A stretch of DNA of 37,344 nucleotides from an uncultured Veillonellaceae bacterium (GTDB taxonomy: Bacteria > Bacillota > Negativicutes > Selenomonadales > Selenomonadaceae): NCBI GenBank assembly GCA_945949525.1, contig CAMFES010000009.1, forward strand, positions 1-37,344, written 5' to 3'. The notes under the pieces were generated by a model. The model was not told the DNA's origin. It ran no database searches and saw nothing but the letters and a program-made list of their open reading frames with translations. Of the stretch, positions 26,179 to 33,188 are shown one piece after another (the first letter of the stretch is position 1; every line of letters starts with the position of its first letter). A program made the position numbers and the translations under genes.

Positions 26179-27330
26179 ATGACGGAATTTTTGATACGGA
26201 AATTTGTTAAGGATTTTGATAATGTAAACAATTCCGATGTGCGTAAGGAGTATGGCCTTTTGAGCGGCGGTGTGGGGATATGCGTAAATCTGCTGCTCTG
26301 CACCATGAAGCTGGTGACGGGCTTCGTCAGTGGCTCCGTGGGGATTATCGGCGATGGAATCAACAACCTTTCAGATGCAGGAAGCTCTGTTGTAACCATG
26401 CTGGGATTGAAGATGTCGGCCAAGCCTGCGGATGAGGAGCATCCCTATGGACACGGGCGCATCGAGTATATTGCGGCACTGGTCATTGCCGGGATAATCC
26501 TGCTGGTGGGCTTTGAGCTGATGAAGACCTCCGTGGAAAAGCTTCTGGATCCGGAGCCAGTGGAGGTTTCGGCTGCTGCCATTGCCGTCATGGCGGCATC
26601 AGTGGCCTTCAAGGTATGGCTGGGGGCATTTAACAGGCATCTGGGCAGGAAAACAGACTCTCCTGCCTTTAACGCAGTAGCCATGGACAGCATGACCGAC
26701 TGCGTTGCCACTTCTGTGGTTATTGCCTGCCTTCTGATGTATTGGTGTACAGGCTACAATCTGGATGGCGCTGCAGGCATTGTGGTAGGCATATTTATCA
26801 TGTACAGCGGCTGGGGGGCGGCCAGTGAAACCCTGCAGCCCATTCTGGGAAAGCCTGCGGACCCGGAAATCCTGGGCAGGATCATGGAGATTGCCGTCAT
26901 GGATAAGCGTGTGCTGGGGGTTCATGATGTGATGGCGCACAGCTACGGGCCGGGCAATGTTTTTGCCTCCGTGCATATCGAGGTAACCTCTACTATGACG
27001 CTGATGGAGGCCCATGCGGTGGCCAGCCGCCTGGAGCATGCTATTGAGAAAGAGCTGGAGGTTCATGCCATAGTGCATGTGGATCCGAAGCTTGTGGGCA
27101 ATCCTGAGTTTGATGCCCTGCTGGAAAGCCTGTCAGAGGAGCTGAAGGGCATAGACGGAAGCCTGAGCATGCACGATGTGCATATCTTCCACGGCAGCCG
27201 CCTGGTGTTTGATGTGGAGGTGCCTTACAGCTTTCCTATGAGCGATGAGGAGCTTACGGAGCGGATTGTATCGGCTATGGAGGCAAGGGAGCCTGCCTAC
27301 AGGGTGGCGGTCAAGCTGGACAGGATGTGA
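26179..27330 (+). CDS. Cation diffusion facilitator, probable manganese type
   Basis: A 383-residue CDF exporter with six membrane helices and a longer C-terminal cytoplasmic part than YiiP (about 170 residues, including the HGSRLVFDVEVP region). Metal-site residues in helix 2 are Asn62-x3-Asp66 (INNLSD) and in helix 5 Asp170-x3-Asp174 (MDSMTD). Zinc/iron CDFs such as YiiP have Asp-x3-Asp and His-x3-Asp at these places; the Asn/Asp plus Asp/Asp set is the one described for Mn-exporting CDFs such as MntE. HPYGHGRIEY follows helix 2, as usual. Starts 20 bases after the aminopeptidase stop with a weak AAAGAAG site. Mn export is an inference. Confidence 0.88.
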   Translation: MTEFLIRKFVKDFDNVNNSDVRKEYGLLSGGVGICVNLLLCTMKLVTGFVSGSVGIIGDGINNLSDAGSSVVTMLGLKMSAKPADEEHPYGHGRIEYIAALVIAGIILLVGFELMKTSVEKLLDPEPVEVSAAAIAVMAASVAFKVWLGAFNRHLGRKTDSPAFNAVAMDSMTDCVATSVVIACLLMYWCTGYNLDGAAGIVVGIFIMYSGWGAASETLQPILGKPADPEILGRIMEIAVMDKRVLGVHDVMAHSYGPGNVFASVHIEVTSTMTLMEAHAVASRLEHAIEKELEVHAIVHVDPKLVGNPEFDALLESLSEELKGIDGSLSMHDVHIFHGSRLVFDVEVPYSFPMSDEELTERIVSAMEAREPAYRVAVKLDRM

Positions 27331-27331
27331 G

Positions 27332-27350
27332 CCGGCAGGGAAGCTGCCGG
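27332..27350 (+). terminator. Stem-loop directly after the CDF gene
   Basis: CCGGCAG (27332-27338) and CTGCCGG (27344-27350) with a five-base loop, two bases after the stop codon. No T-run follows, so it is only a possible terminator. Confidence 0.4.
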
Positions 27351-27396
27351 GAGGAGCAGTCTGCAGGCTCACAGGGCAGTCCGTGGAAAAAACAGC

Positions 27397-27433
27397 AAAA
27401 AAAAAGACTGTCCGCAACTTGTGCAGGACAGTC
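27397..27433 (-). terminator. Terminator of the superoxide reductase gene
   Basis: Read on the reverse strand, GACTGTCC (27426-27433) pairs with GGACAGTC (27406-27413) and is followed by nine T (27397-27405). This is the strongest terminator on the reverse strand here. Confidence 0.85.
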
Positions 27434-27453
27434 ATACAGGGGAATATGGATTA

Positions 27454-27502
27454 GCCGCCGCCGCTGTTTGGCCGCCTTCAGATGGCTTGCCAGCGCGGCG
27501 GC
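27454..27502 (-). other. GC-rich stem-loop just after the superoxide reductase stop
   Basis: GCCGCCGCCGCTG (27454-27466) pairs with CAGCGCGGCGGC (27491-27502) apart from one bulged C, with a 24-base loop. It lies between the stop codon and the T-tailed terminator of the leftward gene, so the mRNA would end in two hairpins. Confidence 0.4.
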
Positions 27503-27515
27503 AGCGGGAGAGCTG

Positions 27516-27899
27516 TTAGTTTATATCTGCCTTCCAGAGACCATGCAGATTGCAGTAAGCATAGATACTCTCTATGTGTTCGCCCTGATTGAGGGTGAAG
27601 GTTGCCTCCGGTGAATTGGCAGGACTGAGAATTTTCCGCTGGATGCTGTGATTGGTTTTGAGGACAATCCAGCCGATGAAGTGTTCCGGCACCATAGGAT
27701 GCTCGACAGAACCCACCGTTACCTTTACGATGCTGCCAATAAGCCTGTAGACAGGCACATGCTTTTCCAAAGAGGCGTCTACGGAGCCCGGCACAAGCTG
27801 TTTCATTTTTTGTCCGCAGCAGGTAAGCGGTGCGCCCGAGTCCTGAATCATCTCCACAATGTTTCCACATTGTTCGCAATAACAAAATTTTGGTGTCAT
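27516..27899 (-). CDS. Desulfoferrodoxin-type superoxide reductase
   Basis: A 127-residue two-iron superoxide reductase that reduces superoxide to peroxide without making oxygen, a defence typical of anaerobes. The desulforedoxin centre I is complete: Cys8, Cys11, Cys27, Cys28. Centre II ligands are His47 (EKHVPV), His67 (EHPM), His73 (PEHFIGW), Cys116 and His119 (CNLHGLW). An additional Cys6 precedes centre I. The ATG at 27899 has AAGGAG about 11 bases upstream. It is a single-gene unit: a terminator lies on each side (28031-28063 upstream belongs to the biotin carboxylase gene). Confidence 0.93.
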   Translation of the reverse strand: MTPKFCYCEQCGNIVEMIQDSGAPLTCCGQKMKQLVPGSVDASLEKHVPVYRLIGSIVKVTVGSVEHPMVPEHFIGWIVLKTNHSIQRKILSPANSPEATFTLNQGEHIESIYAYCNLHGLWKADIN

Positions 27900-28030
27900 A
27901 AAATATCACTCCTTCTCATATATGCGTATCAATATTTTCATGCTCTAAGTATACTGGCTCAGGCTGAAAAATATCTGTGCCAGTATGAAAATAATCTGTA
28001 CATAAGAGAATTTTTTTTATTAATTGAATC

Positions 28031-28063
28031 AAAACGGCAGTACCTTTAAGGCACTGCCGTTTT
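28031..28063 (-). terminator. Terminator of the biotin carboxylase gene
   Basis: AAAACGGCAGT (28031-28041) and ACTGCCGTTTT (28053-28063) form an 11-pair stem. The reverse-strand transcript ends in four T, and the forward reading has six T, so it can act in either direction. Confidence 0.75.
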
Positions 28064-28077
28064 TTACATTTGGGGGA

Positions 28078-29481
28078 TTATTCGTAAATATTTGCCGTTG
28101 CCTTATCAGCAAAGGCTTTTAACTCCCTAAGGGAGCATTTTGCGGGTATATGTTCATACGCCTGCAGGCGCTTTTGGACAAACTGCGTGTCAATGTTGCC
28201 AGTGCAGAAAAAATCATCCTCAAGAATGCGCTGGTGCAGGGGGATGGTGGTTTTTACCCCTTCTACATGAAATTCCTTGAGGGCACGTTTCATTATTTTG
28301 ATGGCATCGCCGCGGGTTCGTCCGATGGCTATGACCTTGGCGATTAGGGAGTCATAATATGGCTCGATGGAAAGCTCTGCCGTAAAGCCGCTGTCAAAGC
28401 GTATGCCGGGACCGCCTGGTTCGTGCCATTTTGTAATTCTTCCAGGGGAAGGCATAAAGTTATTTTCAGGATCCTCTGCATTGATGCGGCATTCGATGGC
28501 ATGACCATGAGTGCGGATATTCTTCTGAACTATCTCCAGCGGTTCACCGGCAGCTATTCGTATCTGTGTGCGTACCAAATCAATATTGGTTACGGCTTCG
28601 GTAATGCCATGCTCCACCTGCACGCGGGGGTTGATTTCCATGAAGTAGAACTGATTATTTGATAAATCCAGCAGAAATTCTACTGTACCGATGTTGGTAT
28701 AGTGGACGCTTTTTGCAGCCTTTACCGCTAAAAGTCCCACTTCCTGCCGCATGGCATCTGTCAAGGCGATGGATGGAGATTCCTCCAGCAGCTTTTGGTT
28801 GCGACGCTGAATAGAGCATTCACGTTCTCCAAGATGAATGATGGAGCCATAATTGTCGGCCACAATCTGTACTTCGATATGACGGGAACGTTCTATGTAA
28901 TGCTCAAAATAAAATTTTACCTTTTCGATATCTACGATTTGCAGGATTTCCTTCAGCTCGGCAGCGTTATGGGCGACAAACATACTTTTTCCACCGCCGC
29001 CGGATACCGGTTTCAGGATGACCGGATAGCCAACGTCCTTTGCCGCATCCAGCGCCATCTCATTACTGGTCAGAGGCTCGCTGCCCTTCGCCATAGGGAT
29101 GCCGGATGGCTCCATGGCCGCTCTAGCCACATCCTTGTCACCTACCTGACGAATGGTGACAGCAAGAGGTCCAATCCATGCAAGGCCTGCCTTTGCCACC
29201 ATTTCGGCAAAATCAGCATTCTCTGAGAGAAAACCATAACCTGGATGTATGGCATCTGCGCCTGTTTCTATGGCGGCATTTATTATGGCCTTCATATTCA
29301 GATAGCTTTCGCTGGCATCGGATGCGCCAATGTGGCATGCCAGGTCTGCCAGCTGCACATGCATAGCGTTGGCATCAGCATCAGAGTAGACTGCGACAGT
29401 TTCTATATCCATTTCCTGACAGGCACGAATAATGCGCACGGCAATTTCACCGCGATTGGCTATGAGGATTCTCTTGAACAT
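28078..29481 (-). CDS. Biotin carboxylase subunit (AccC-like), stand-alone
   Basis: A 467-residue ATP-grasp biotin carboxylase: N-terminal MFKRILIANRGEIAVRIIRACQ, HPGYGFLSEN (80-89), ATP-grasp core with KPVSGGGGKSMFV (157-169), GERECSIQRRNQKLLEESPS, FYFMEINPRVQVEHGITE, and the C-terminal AHAIECRINAED-type segment. It carboxylates biotin on a carrier protein for acetyl-CoA, propionyl-CoA, oxaloacetate or pyruvate enzymes. Oddities: the glycine-rich loop reads GGGGKSM where GGGG(R/K)GM is standard (Ser166), and VEHG replaces VEHP. No accB, accD or other carboxylase subunit is adjacent, and its own promoter and terminator make it a single-gene unit. It may be a second copy serving a different reaction. 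GGGGGA precedes the ATG. Confidence 0.85.
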   Translation of the reverse strand: MFKRILIANRGEIAVRIIRACQEMDIETVAVYSDADANAMHVQLADLACHIGASDASESYLNMKAIINAAIETGADAIHPGYGFLSENADFAEMVAKAGLAWIGPLAVTIRQVGDKDVARAAMEPSGIPMAKGSEPLTSNEMALDAAKDVGYPVILKPVSGGGGKSMFVAHNAAELKEILQIVDIEKVKFYFEHYIERSRHIEVQIVADNYGSIIHLGERECSIQRRNQKLLEESPSIALTDAMRQEVGLLAVKAAKSVHYTNIGTVEFLLDLSNNQFYFMEINPRVQVEHGITEAVTNIDLVRTQIRIAAGEPLEIVQKNIRTHGHAIECRINAEDPENNFMPSPGRITKWHEPGGPGIRFDSGFTAELSIEPYYDSLIAKVIAIGRTRGDAIKIMKRALKEFHVEGVKTTIPLHQRILEDDFFCTGNIDTQFVQKRLQAYEHIPAKCSLRELKAFADKATANIYE

Positions 29482-29542
29482 AAAATATTCCCCCTAAGAT
29501 ATTCTATCATCCTAACGATAACTTAAAGTAATTCTAAGAAAG

Positions 29543-29571
29543 ATTATACCCACAAAGATAAATAAAATCAA
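29543..29571 (-). promoter_or_regulatory. Promoter of the biotin carboxylase gene
   Basis: On the reverse strand TTGATT (29566-29571) and TATAAT (29543-29548) are spaced by 17 bases, 62 bases before the ATG at 29481. Confidence 0.7.
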
Positions 29572-29738
29572 TATATCTATAAAAAATATATATACAATTT
29601 ACAAATTATAACTACAAGAAATAATTAATAATATTTATAGTTAGCAAAAGTTACACAGATAGAAATCACTAATATCAAGGTAATCCGGAGAATTATATGT
29701 TTTAAGATATATTCACTATAATTTTTATTTATACTTGC
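29572..29738. other. Very AT-rich intergenic stretch
   Basis: This interval between the LysR stop and the biotin carboxylase promoter is dominated by A and T (for example runs of ATATAT and AATTAAT). No gene, clear hairpin or terminator is seen. It may contain activator sites or the upstream element of the promoter at 29543-29571. Confidence 0.5.
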
Positions 29739-30620
29739 TTAGTCAGCTGCTGTATACCTGTTGAGAATGAAGCGCTGGAAGATGGCCGCAGAAGGGGTCA
29801 GGGGAGTAGTGGTATTCCAAGCTATGCCAATGGCGCGTTGACACACTGGGAAGGAAATAGGCAGGAAGGTGATATCTGGTGAAAGCAGGGCGGGGATTTT
29901 TGGCAGCAGGGCGATACCAAGTCCTGCTTTTACCAGTCCGGCTACTGAGAAGATATCGGCTCCTTCAAAAACGATGTCAGGTGATATGCCTGCCAGCTCA
30001 AAAAACTGATCGGAAAGTAGCCGCAGTGTAAATGTGGATTCCAGCACGATGAATGGTTCCGAGGCTGTTTCTTGGAGATTTATCTGACTTTTGGCAGCGA
30101 AGGGATGATTTTTTGGCACGGTCAGATAGAGTTCTTCGGAGCAAAGATATATCCAGCCGACATGTTCTGCTGAAATCATGGCAGAGCATAGGCAGAGATC
30201 TACCTTGCCCTCCTGCAGGCTTTGCCCGAGGCTGGCCGGGGTATCTTGTTTGAGCGAAATGGAAATATGTGGATATTGTTCACGAAAGGCGCACAGCAGC
30301 TGTGGTACGAAATAGCTGCCAAGGGACTGGATGAAGGAAAGGCGGATACTGCCTTTTTCCGGGGAATCGGTAGAAATAAGGCTTCGACCAAGCTCCAGCT
30401 GGCGTAGTCCTTTTTCGACATAGGTCAGAAATTTCCTGCCTTCGGCGGTAAGTTCCAGCTGTTTCTCACTGCGGTCAAAGAGCTGTACGCCCAATTCTGT
30501 TTCAAGCTTGGCGATGGAACGACTGAGAGCAGGCTGGGAAACGGCAATTGCCTTTGAGGCATTTGTAAAATGTTTGATGCGGGCAAGTGTGCAAAAATAT
30601 TCAAGCTGATGCAGTTCCAT
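29739..30620 (-). CDS. LysR-family transcriptional regulator
   Basis: A 293-residue LTTR: N-terminal winged helix-turn-helix MELHQLEYFCTLARIKHFTNASKAIAVSQPALSRSIAKLETELGVQLFDR, then a LysR substrate-binding domain (IRLSFIQSLGSYFVPQLLCAFREQYP and following). The ATG at 30620 has GGAG nine bases upstream; a longer frame to 30704 lacks that and begins with atypical sequence. It stands between a biotin carboxylase gene (same strand, downstream) and a divergent MFS gene. The usual LysR arrangement makes the divergent gene the prime target, with the palindromes at 30749-30758 and 30843-30862 as candidate sites. The inducer is unknown. Confidence 0.9.
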   Translation of the reverse strand: MELHQLEYFCTLARIKHFTNASKAIAVSQPALSRSIAKLETELGVQLFDRSEKQLELTAEGRKFLTYVEKGLRQLELGRSLISTDSPEKGSIRLSFIQSLGSYFVPQLLCAFREQYPHISISLKQDTPASLGQSLQEGKVDLCLCSAMISAEHVGWIYLCSEELYLTVPKNHPFAAKSQINLQETASEPFIVLESTFTLRLLSDQFFELAGISPDIVFEGADIFSVAGLVKAGLGIALLPKIPALLSPDITFLPISFPVCQRAIGIAWNTTTPLTPSAAIFQRFILNRYTAAD

Positions 30621-30748
30621 GTATAAATCTCCTTTGCAAAAAATGGTGGTTATTTTTTTTAGAACAGTACAGGGCTGTTTCAGTAGAAGATTATACGCAG
30701 GCATAGCTAAAAAAACAATGGAATTTTATGCAAAATTTTTATGGTTTG

Positions 30749-30758
30749 TCATGCATGA
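30749..30758. promoter_or_regulatory. Palindrome TCATGCATGA in the LysR/MFS divergent region
   Basis: A perfect ten-base palindrome sharing the TCATG half-site with the larger palindrome at 30843-30862. It may be a second binding site for the same regulator. Confidence 0.35.
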
Positions 30759-30842
30759 ATGTAATAATAATCACAAGCATGAGTAGTGCAGTCCGAAGAT
30801 TTACTGCTGGGGAAGGCGATGAGGCGGATTGATTTATGCACA

Positions 30843-30862
30843 TCATGTATGATGATACATGA
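30843..30862. promoter_or_regulatory. Candidate LysR operator upstream of the MFS gene
   Basis: TCATGTAT and ATACATGA are perfect inverted repeats with a four-base spacer. They lie just upstream of a weak promoter-like pair (TTGGAC 30873-30878, 17 bases, TTATCT 30896-30901), as expected for an activated promoter. The spacing is compatible with the T-N11-A class of LysR sites. Confidence 0.45.
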
Positions 30863-30927
30863 CTTTTACATATTGGACAAATTGTAGCTACGGGATTATC
30901 TTCTTATGCGAAAGGAGAGCGTTAGCT

Positions 30928-32391
30928 ATGCGTTATAATGACATTGGTTTTGCAAGTGAATTATCCAAGGAAATGAATATTTCGGAGAGTGATGTGGAGG
31001 ATATTCTCATGCGTCAGGGTATAACAGGCCTGTATCGAAGGAGAGAAGTGACATGTCATGACAGGGCAGATAATATGTCGGGCATGTCCGTCAATGGGCA
31101 GGAGCATGTTTTGTATGATGTTGACAGCAGTGAGGAACCCAACAGGGAGTTGACAGGAGAAAAGCTATGGACAGCAGGCTATATTCTTGATATTATAGTC
31201 AATTTTCTGGTATATGTTGTCCATTATCAGCTGATGCTTTGGTCTACCAGTTATTCTATCAGCACATGGCATGTATCCATTAGCATGGCAGGTCTGGCAT
31301 CTGGAATTTTTGTTTTGGGTTCCTTGGTGATGCGCCTTCCGGCAGGCAGATATATAGATTTGGTAGGGCGACGCAGAATGTTTTTGTGCGGTACAGCGGT
31401 GTATTTTTTGCTGATGCTGATGTATGGATTTTGTTCGGGTTTTGCATCCTTTATGCTGGTGCGTTTTTTGCAGGGGATGGCCTTTGGCGCAACATCTACG
31501 GCTGCCAGCATTATTGCGGCTTCCCTGATTCCTTTGAAACGGATGGGCAGTGGCATCGGATATTATACGCTTGGTGTAACGATGGCATCGGCTGTTGGGC
31601 CGTTTGTGGCATTGGGCTTTATCAATGCAGGCAACTTTAACGCCAGCCTTATGGTTTGTACCGCTATGACGATAGTTATTTTTGGATTATCCTTGTTGGT
31701 AAAGGTGCCGGAAAGGGCTTTGACGAAAAAGGATCTGGCAGATTTTCAGGGATTTTCATTATGCGACTTTATTGCAAAAAAGTCAGTGGCTATTTCATTG
31801 ATAGCCTTGGTAGGTGGTGTCTGCTATTCAACTGTCCTCAGCTATTTGGGAGAATATGCATCCGCTAATGGTATGGCTGATTTTGGTGGCAGATTTTTCT
31901 TTTTGTGCTTTGCAGCGGCATCCATTCTTAGCCGTCCGTTGATTGGCTGGCTCCTGGATAACAGAGGCGGCAATGTAGTGATTTATCCGGCTATGATGAT
32001 GCTGATAATTTCCATGCTGACTGTAGCCTTTGCTGTTAACGATTACGTGCTGCTGGCAGGTGGTGTCTTTCTTGGAATAGGTTATGGCAGTATTACAGCT
32101 GCATGTCATGCCCTGGCCCTGCATTGCTCCTTATCCCGTAAGGTAGGGGTGGCTACCTCAACCTATTTTATGCTGCTGGATATGGGAACGGGGGTTGGTC
32201 CATACTGTCTTGGCAGTGTAGTTCCTCTTTTCGGCTTTTCGGCCTTGTACATATTTGCCGCATTTATTGCTGTGCTGGGATTTTGCGGTTATTTTTTCTC
32301 AATGGGGAGGTTTCAGCGGTTTTCCATTGAACGATTGAACAGGGAACGAGCCATCAAGAGCCGGGCAGCTATGCATGGTCTTCATGCCTGA
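30928..32391 (+). CDS. MFS transporter with an N-terminal cytoplasmic extension
   Basis: A 487-residue major facilitator with about twelve membrane helices. Motif A is MRLPAGRYIDLVGRRRMF (about 128-145), and the second-half equivalent SRPLIGWLLDNRGGN is present, so it is a complete MFS fold. The first helix begins only at about residue 76. The preceding segment is hydrophilic and starts MRYNDIGFASELSKEMNISESDVEDILMRQGI, which reads like a small helical, helix-turn-helix or HU-like motif, followed by a flexible acidic stretch. Start ATG 30928 has AAAGGAGAG nine bases upstream; an earlier in-frame start at 30859 has none. It is divergent from the LysR gene. The substrate is unknown; drug or metabolite efflux is possible. 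Confidence 0.88.
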   Translation: MRYNDIGFASELSKEMNISESDVEDILMRQGITGLYRRREVTCHDRADNMSGMSVNGQEHVLYDVDSSEEPNRELTGEKLWTAGYILDIIVNFLVYVVHYQLMLWSTSYSISTWHVSISMAGLASGIFVLGSLVMRLPAGRYIDLVGRRRMFLCGTAVYFLLMLMYGFCSGFASFMLVRFLQGMAFGATSTAASIIAASLIPLKRMGSGIGYYTLGVTMASAVGPFVALGFINAGNFNASLMVCTAMTIVIFGLSLLVKVPERALTKKDLADFQGFSLCDFIAKKSVAISLIALVGGVCYSTVLSYLGEYASANGMADFGGRFFFLCFAAASILSRPLIGWLLDNRGGNVVIYPAMMMLIISMLTVAFAVNDYVLLAGGVFLGIGYGSITAACHALALHCSLSRKVGVATSTYFMLLDMGTGVGPYCLGSVVPLFGFSALYIFAAFIAVLGFCGYFFSMGRFQRFSIERLNRERAIKSRAAMHGLHA

Positions 32392-32421
32392 AGGTGTATA
32401 CAAAATATTTCAAATCCAGGG

Positions 32422-32450
32422 TTGACACTTTTTTCATTCAGTGCTAATAT
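32422..32450 (+). promoter_or_regulatory. Strong promoter of the cobalamin riboswitch transcript
   Basis: TTGACA (32422-32427), 17-base spacer, TGC then TAATAT (32445-32450). The start of transcription would be near 32457, about 45 bases before the riboswitch core. Confidence 0.8.
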
Positions 32451-32500
32451 AGAGCCGTAAGTTGAATTTGTTGAACCTATAGAACTGAATATGGATTGGA

Positions 32501-32692
32501 ACAGGTGCCTATATGCCTTGTGCATAGGCCTAACAAGAGAAGCCGGTTTGAGGCCGGCGCGGTCCCGCCACTGTAGCAGGGAGCAAAACCACATTTTATG
32601 TCACTGGAGCAATCTGGGAAGGCGTGGTTGAGCGATGATCTGGAGCCAGGAGAACTGCCTGTTTAGCAATCACCGTTAGACCTGCGAGTGAT
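32501..32692 (+). promoter_or_regulatory. Cobalamin (B12) riboswitch
   Basis: Hallmarks of a cobalamin riboswitch are present in order: closing stem ACAGG (32501-32505) / CCTGT (32658-32662); the core GCGGTCCCGCCACTGT (32559-32574); the B12 box AGCCAGGAGAACTGCCTG (32644-32661); and, right after the closing stem, a hairpin ATCAC/GTGAT (32669-32673, 32688-32692) in the place of the L13 kissing-loop element. A transcription terminator follows at 32724-32752. High AdoCbl or MeCbl would be expected to cause termination. No protein gene starts within 530 bases of the aptamer. Confidence 0.92.
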
Positions 32693-32723
32693 GGGAAGGG
32701 GATTTTTTTACAACTGTGTGCAT

Positions 32724-32752
32724 AAATCCTGGCTTTTGGTCAGGATTTTTTT
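32724..32752 (+). terminator. Terminator of the cobalamin riboswitch
   Basis: AAATCCTG (32724-32731) pairs with CAGGATTT (32741-32748), followed by more T (to 32752). Its place 31 bases after the riboswitch hairpin makes it the likely expression platform. Confidence 0.82.
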
Positions 32753-32775
32753 GTGGCATGTTGGCGATGTATTTG

Positions 32776-32803
32776 TTGTACAATTTTGGGCAACTGATAT
32801 TGT
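32776..32803 (+). promoter_or_regulatory. Candidate promoter of a small RNA
   Basis: TTGTAC (32776-32781), 16-base spacer, TGA then TATTGT (32798-32803), an extended -10 promoter. The transcript would begin near 32810, exactly where the rod-like RNA structure starts. Confidence 0.4.
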
Positions 32804-32809
32804 TTGTGT

Positions 32810-32990
32810 GCCATAATGCAGTGCAAGGACCTTTCCTCATTGGCGGTAATGGCTTTGACGAAAGGTTTTTCTTTGTGGTTTCAGCGCTGCAAAGAAAGCA
32901 TTGCTCATACATTTCATTCATGGTTGCGGGTGCAGTGGACTGCACTCTGGCGACAGGGCCTCGGAGCAAGTTTCCGGGGCCCATTTATTT
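32810..32990 (+). ncRNA. Putative structured small RNA, rod-like, 6S-RNA-like
   Basis: This stretch has no convincing protein gene but can fold as one long rod. Closing helix: GCCA (32810-32813) / TGGC (32948-32951), then a 3x3 internal loop and TGCAGT (32817-32822) / ACTGCA (32939-32944). A short GACC/GGTT helix follows, then a large unpaired centre, GGTAATG (32845-32851) / CATTGCT (32899-32905), and a final stem TTTCTTTG (32868-32875) / CAAAGAAA (32890-32897). A terminator hairpin closes it at 32956-32982. A rod of about 140-180 nt with a wide central bubble is the architecture of 6S RNA, but I could not confirm conserved 6S bases. A competing local hairpin GTGCAG/CTGCAC (32930-32945) exists. 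The alternative is a small RNA fed by read-through from the cobalamin riboswitch. Confidence 0.4.
32956..32990 (+). terminator. Terminator of the putative small RNA
   Basis: GGGCCTCGGA (32956-32965) pairs over all ten positions with TCCGGGGCCC (32973-32982), one being T-G; the reverse-strand reading would have a C-A mismatch there, so + strand RNA is favoured. The tail ATTTATTTT is T-rich though broken. Confidence 0.6.
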
Positions 32991-33038
32991 TACAGCTCCA
33001 TAAATATTTTAAATCACAAGATAAATAACGCATAAGGC

Positions 33039-33088
33039 TATAACTAGAGGTTATAACGCGATGATAATGATAAAGGAAATATATCATT
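33039..33088. promoter_or_regulatory. Two inverted repeats upstream of the GntP-family gene
   Basis: TATAAC (33039-33044) / GTTATA (33050-33055) with a five-base spacer, and AATGATA (33066-33072) / TATCATT (33082-33088) with nine. Both are just upstream of the promoter at 33122 and are candidate regulator-binding sites. Confidence 0.35.
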
Positions 33089-33121
33089 TGCTATTATTGT
33101 TAACAAGTGCTAATTAGGTGC

Positions 33122-33150
33122 TTGACAATTATTTGGCATGCTGATATTAA
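33122..33150 (+). promoter_or_regulatory. Promoter of the GntP-family permease gene
   Basis: TTGACA (33122-33127), 17-base spacer, TGA then TATTAA (33145-33150). It shows the permease has its own promoter and need not depend on the cobalamin riboswitch. Confidence 0.6.
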
Positions 33151-33156
33151 TATATA

Positions 33157-33188
33157 AGCTGGCAGCTTTTGGGGATTGCCTGCCAGCT
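33157..33188 (+). other. Stem-loop in the permease mRNA leader
   Basis: AGCTGGCAG (33157-33165) and CTGCCAGCT (33180-33188) pair perfectly over nine bases with a 14-base loop. It lies at the likely 5' end of the transcript, without a T-run, so it may be a 5' stabilising hairpin or an operator. Confidence 0.55.

Noticed and set aside
32716-33003. Open frames on both strands between the riboswitch and the permease gene
   Set aside because: No ribosome binding site or family motif in any of them; the interval is better explained by RNA structure, and the start at 32716 lies before the riboswitch terminator.
33064-33082. Possible Fur box (GATAATGATAA start) upstream of the GntP-family gene
   Set aside because: Only the first part matches the 19-base consensus; the second half diverges, and the gene has no clear link to iron.
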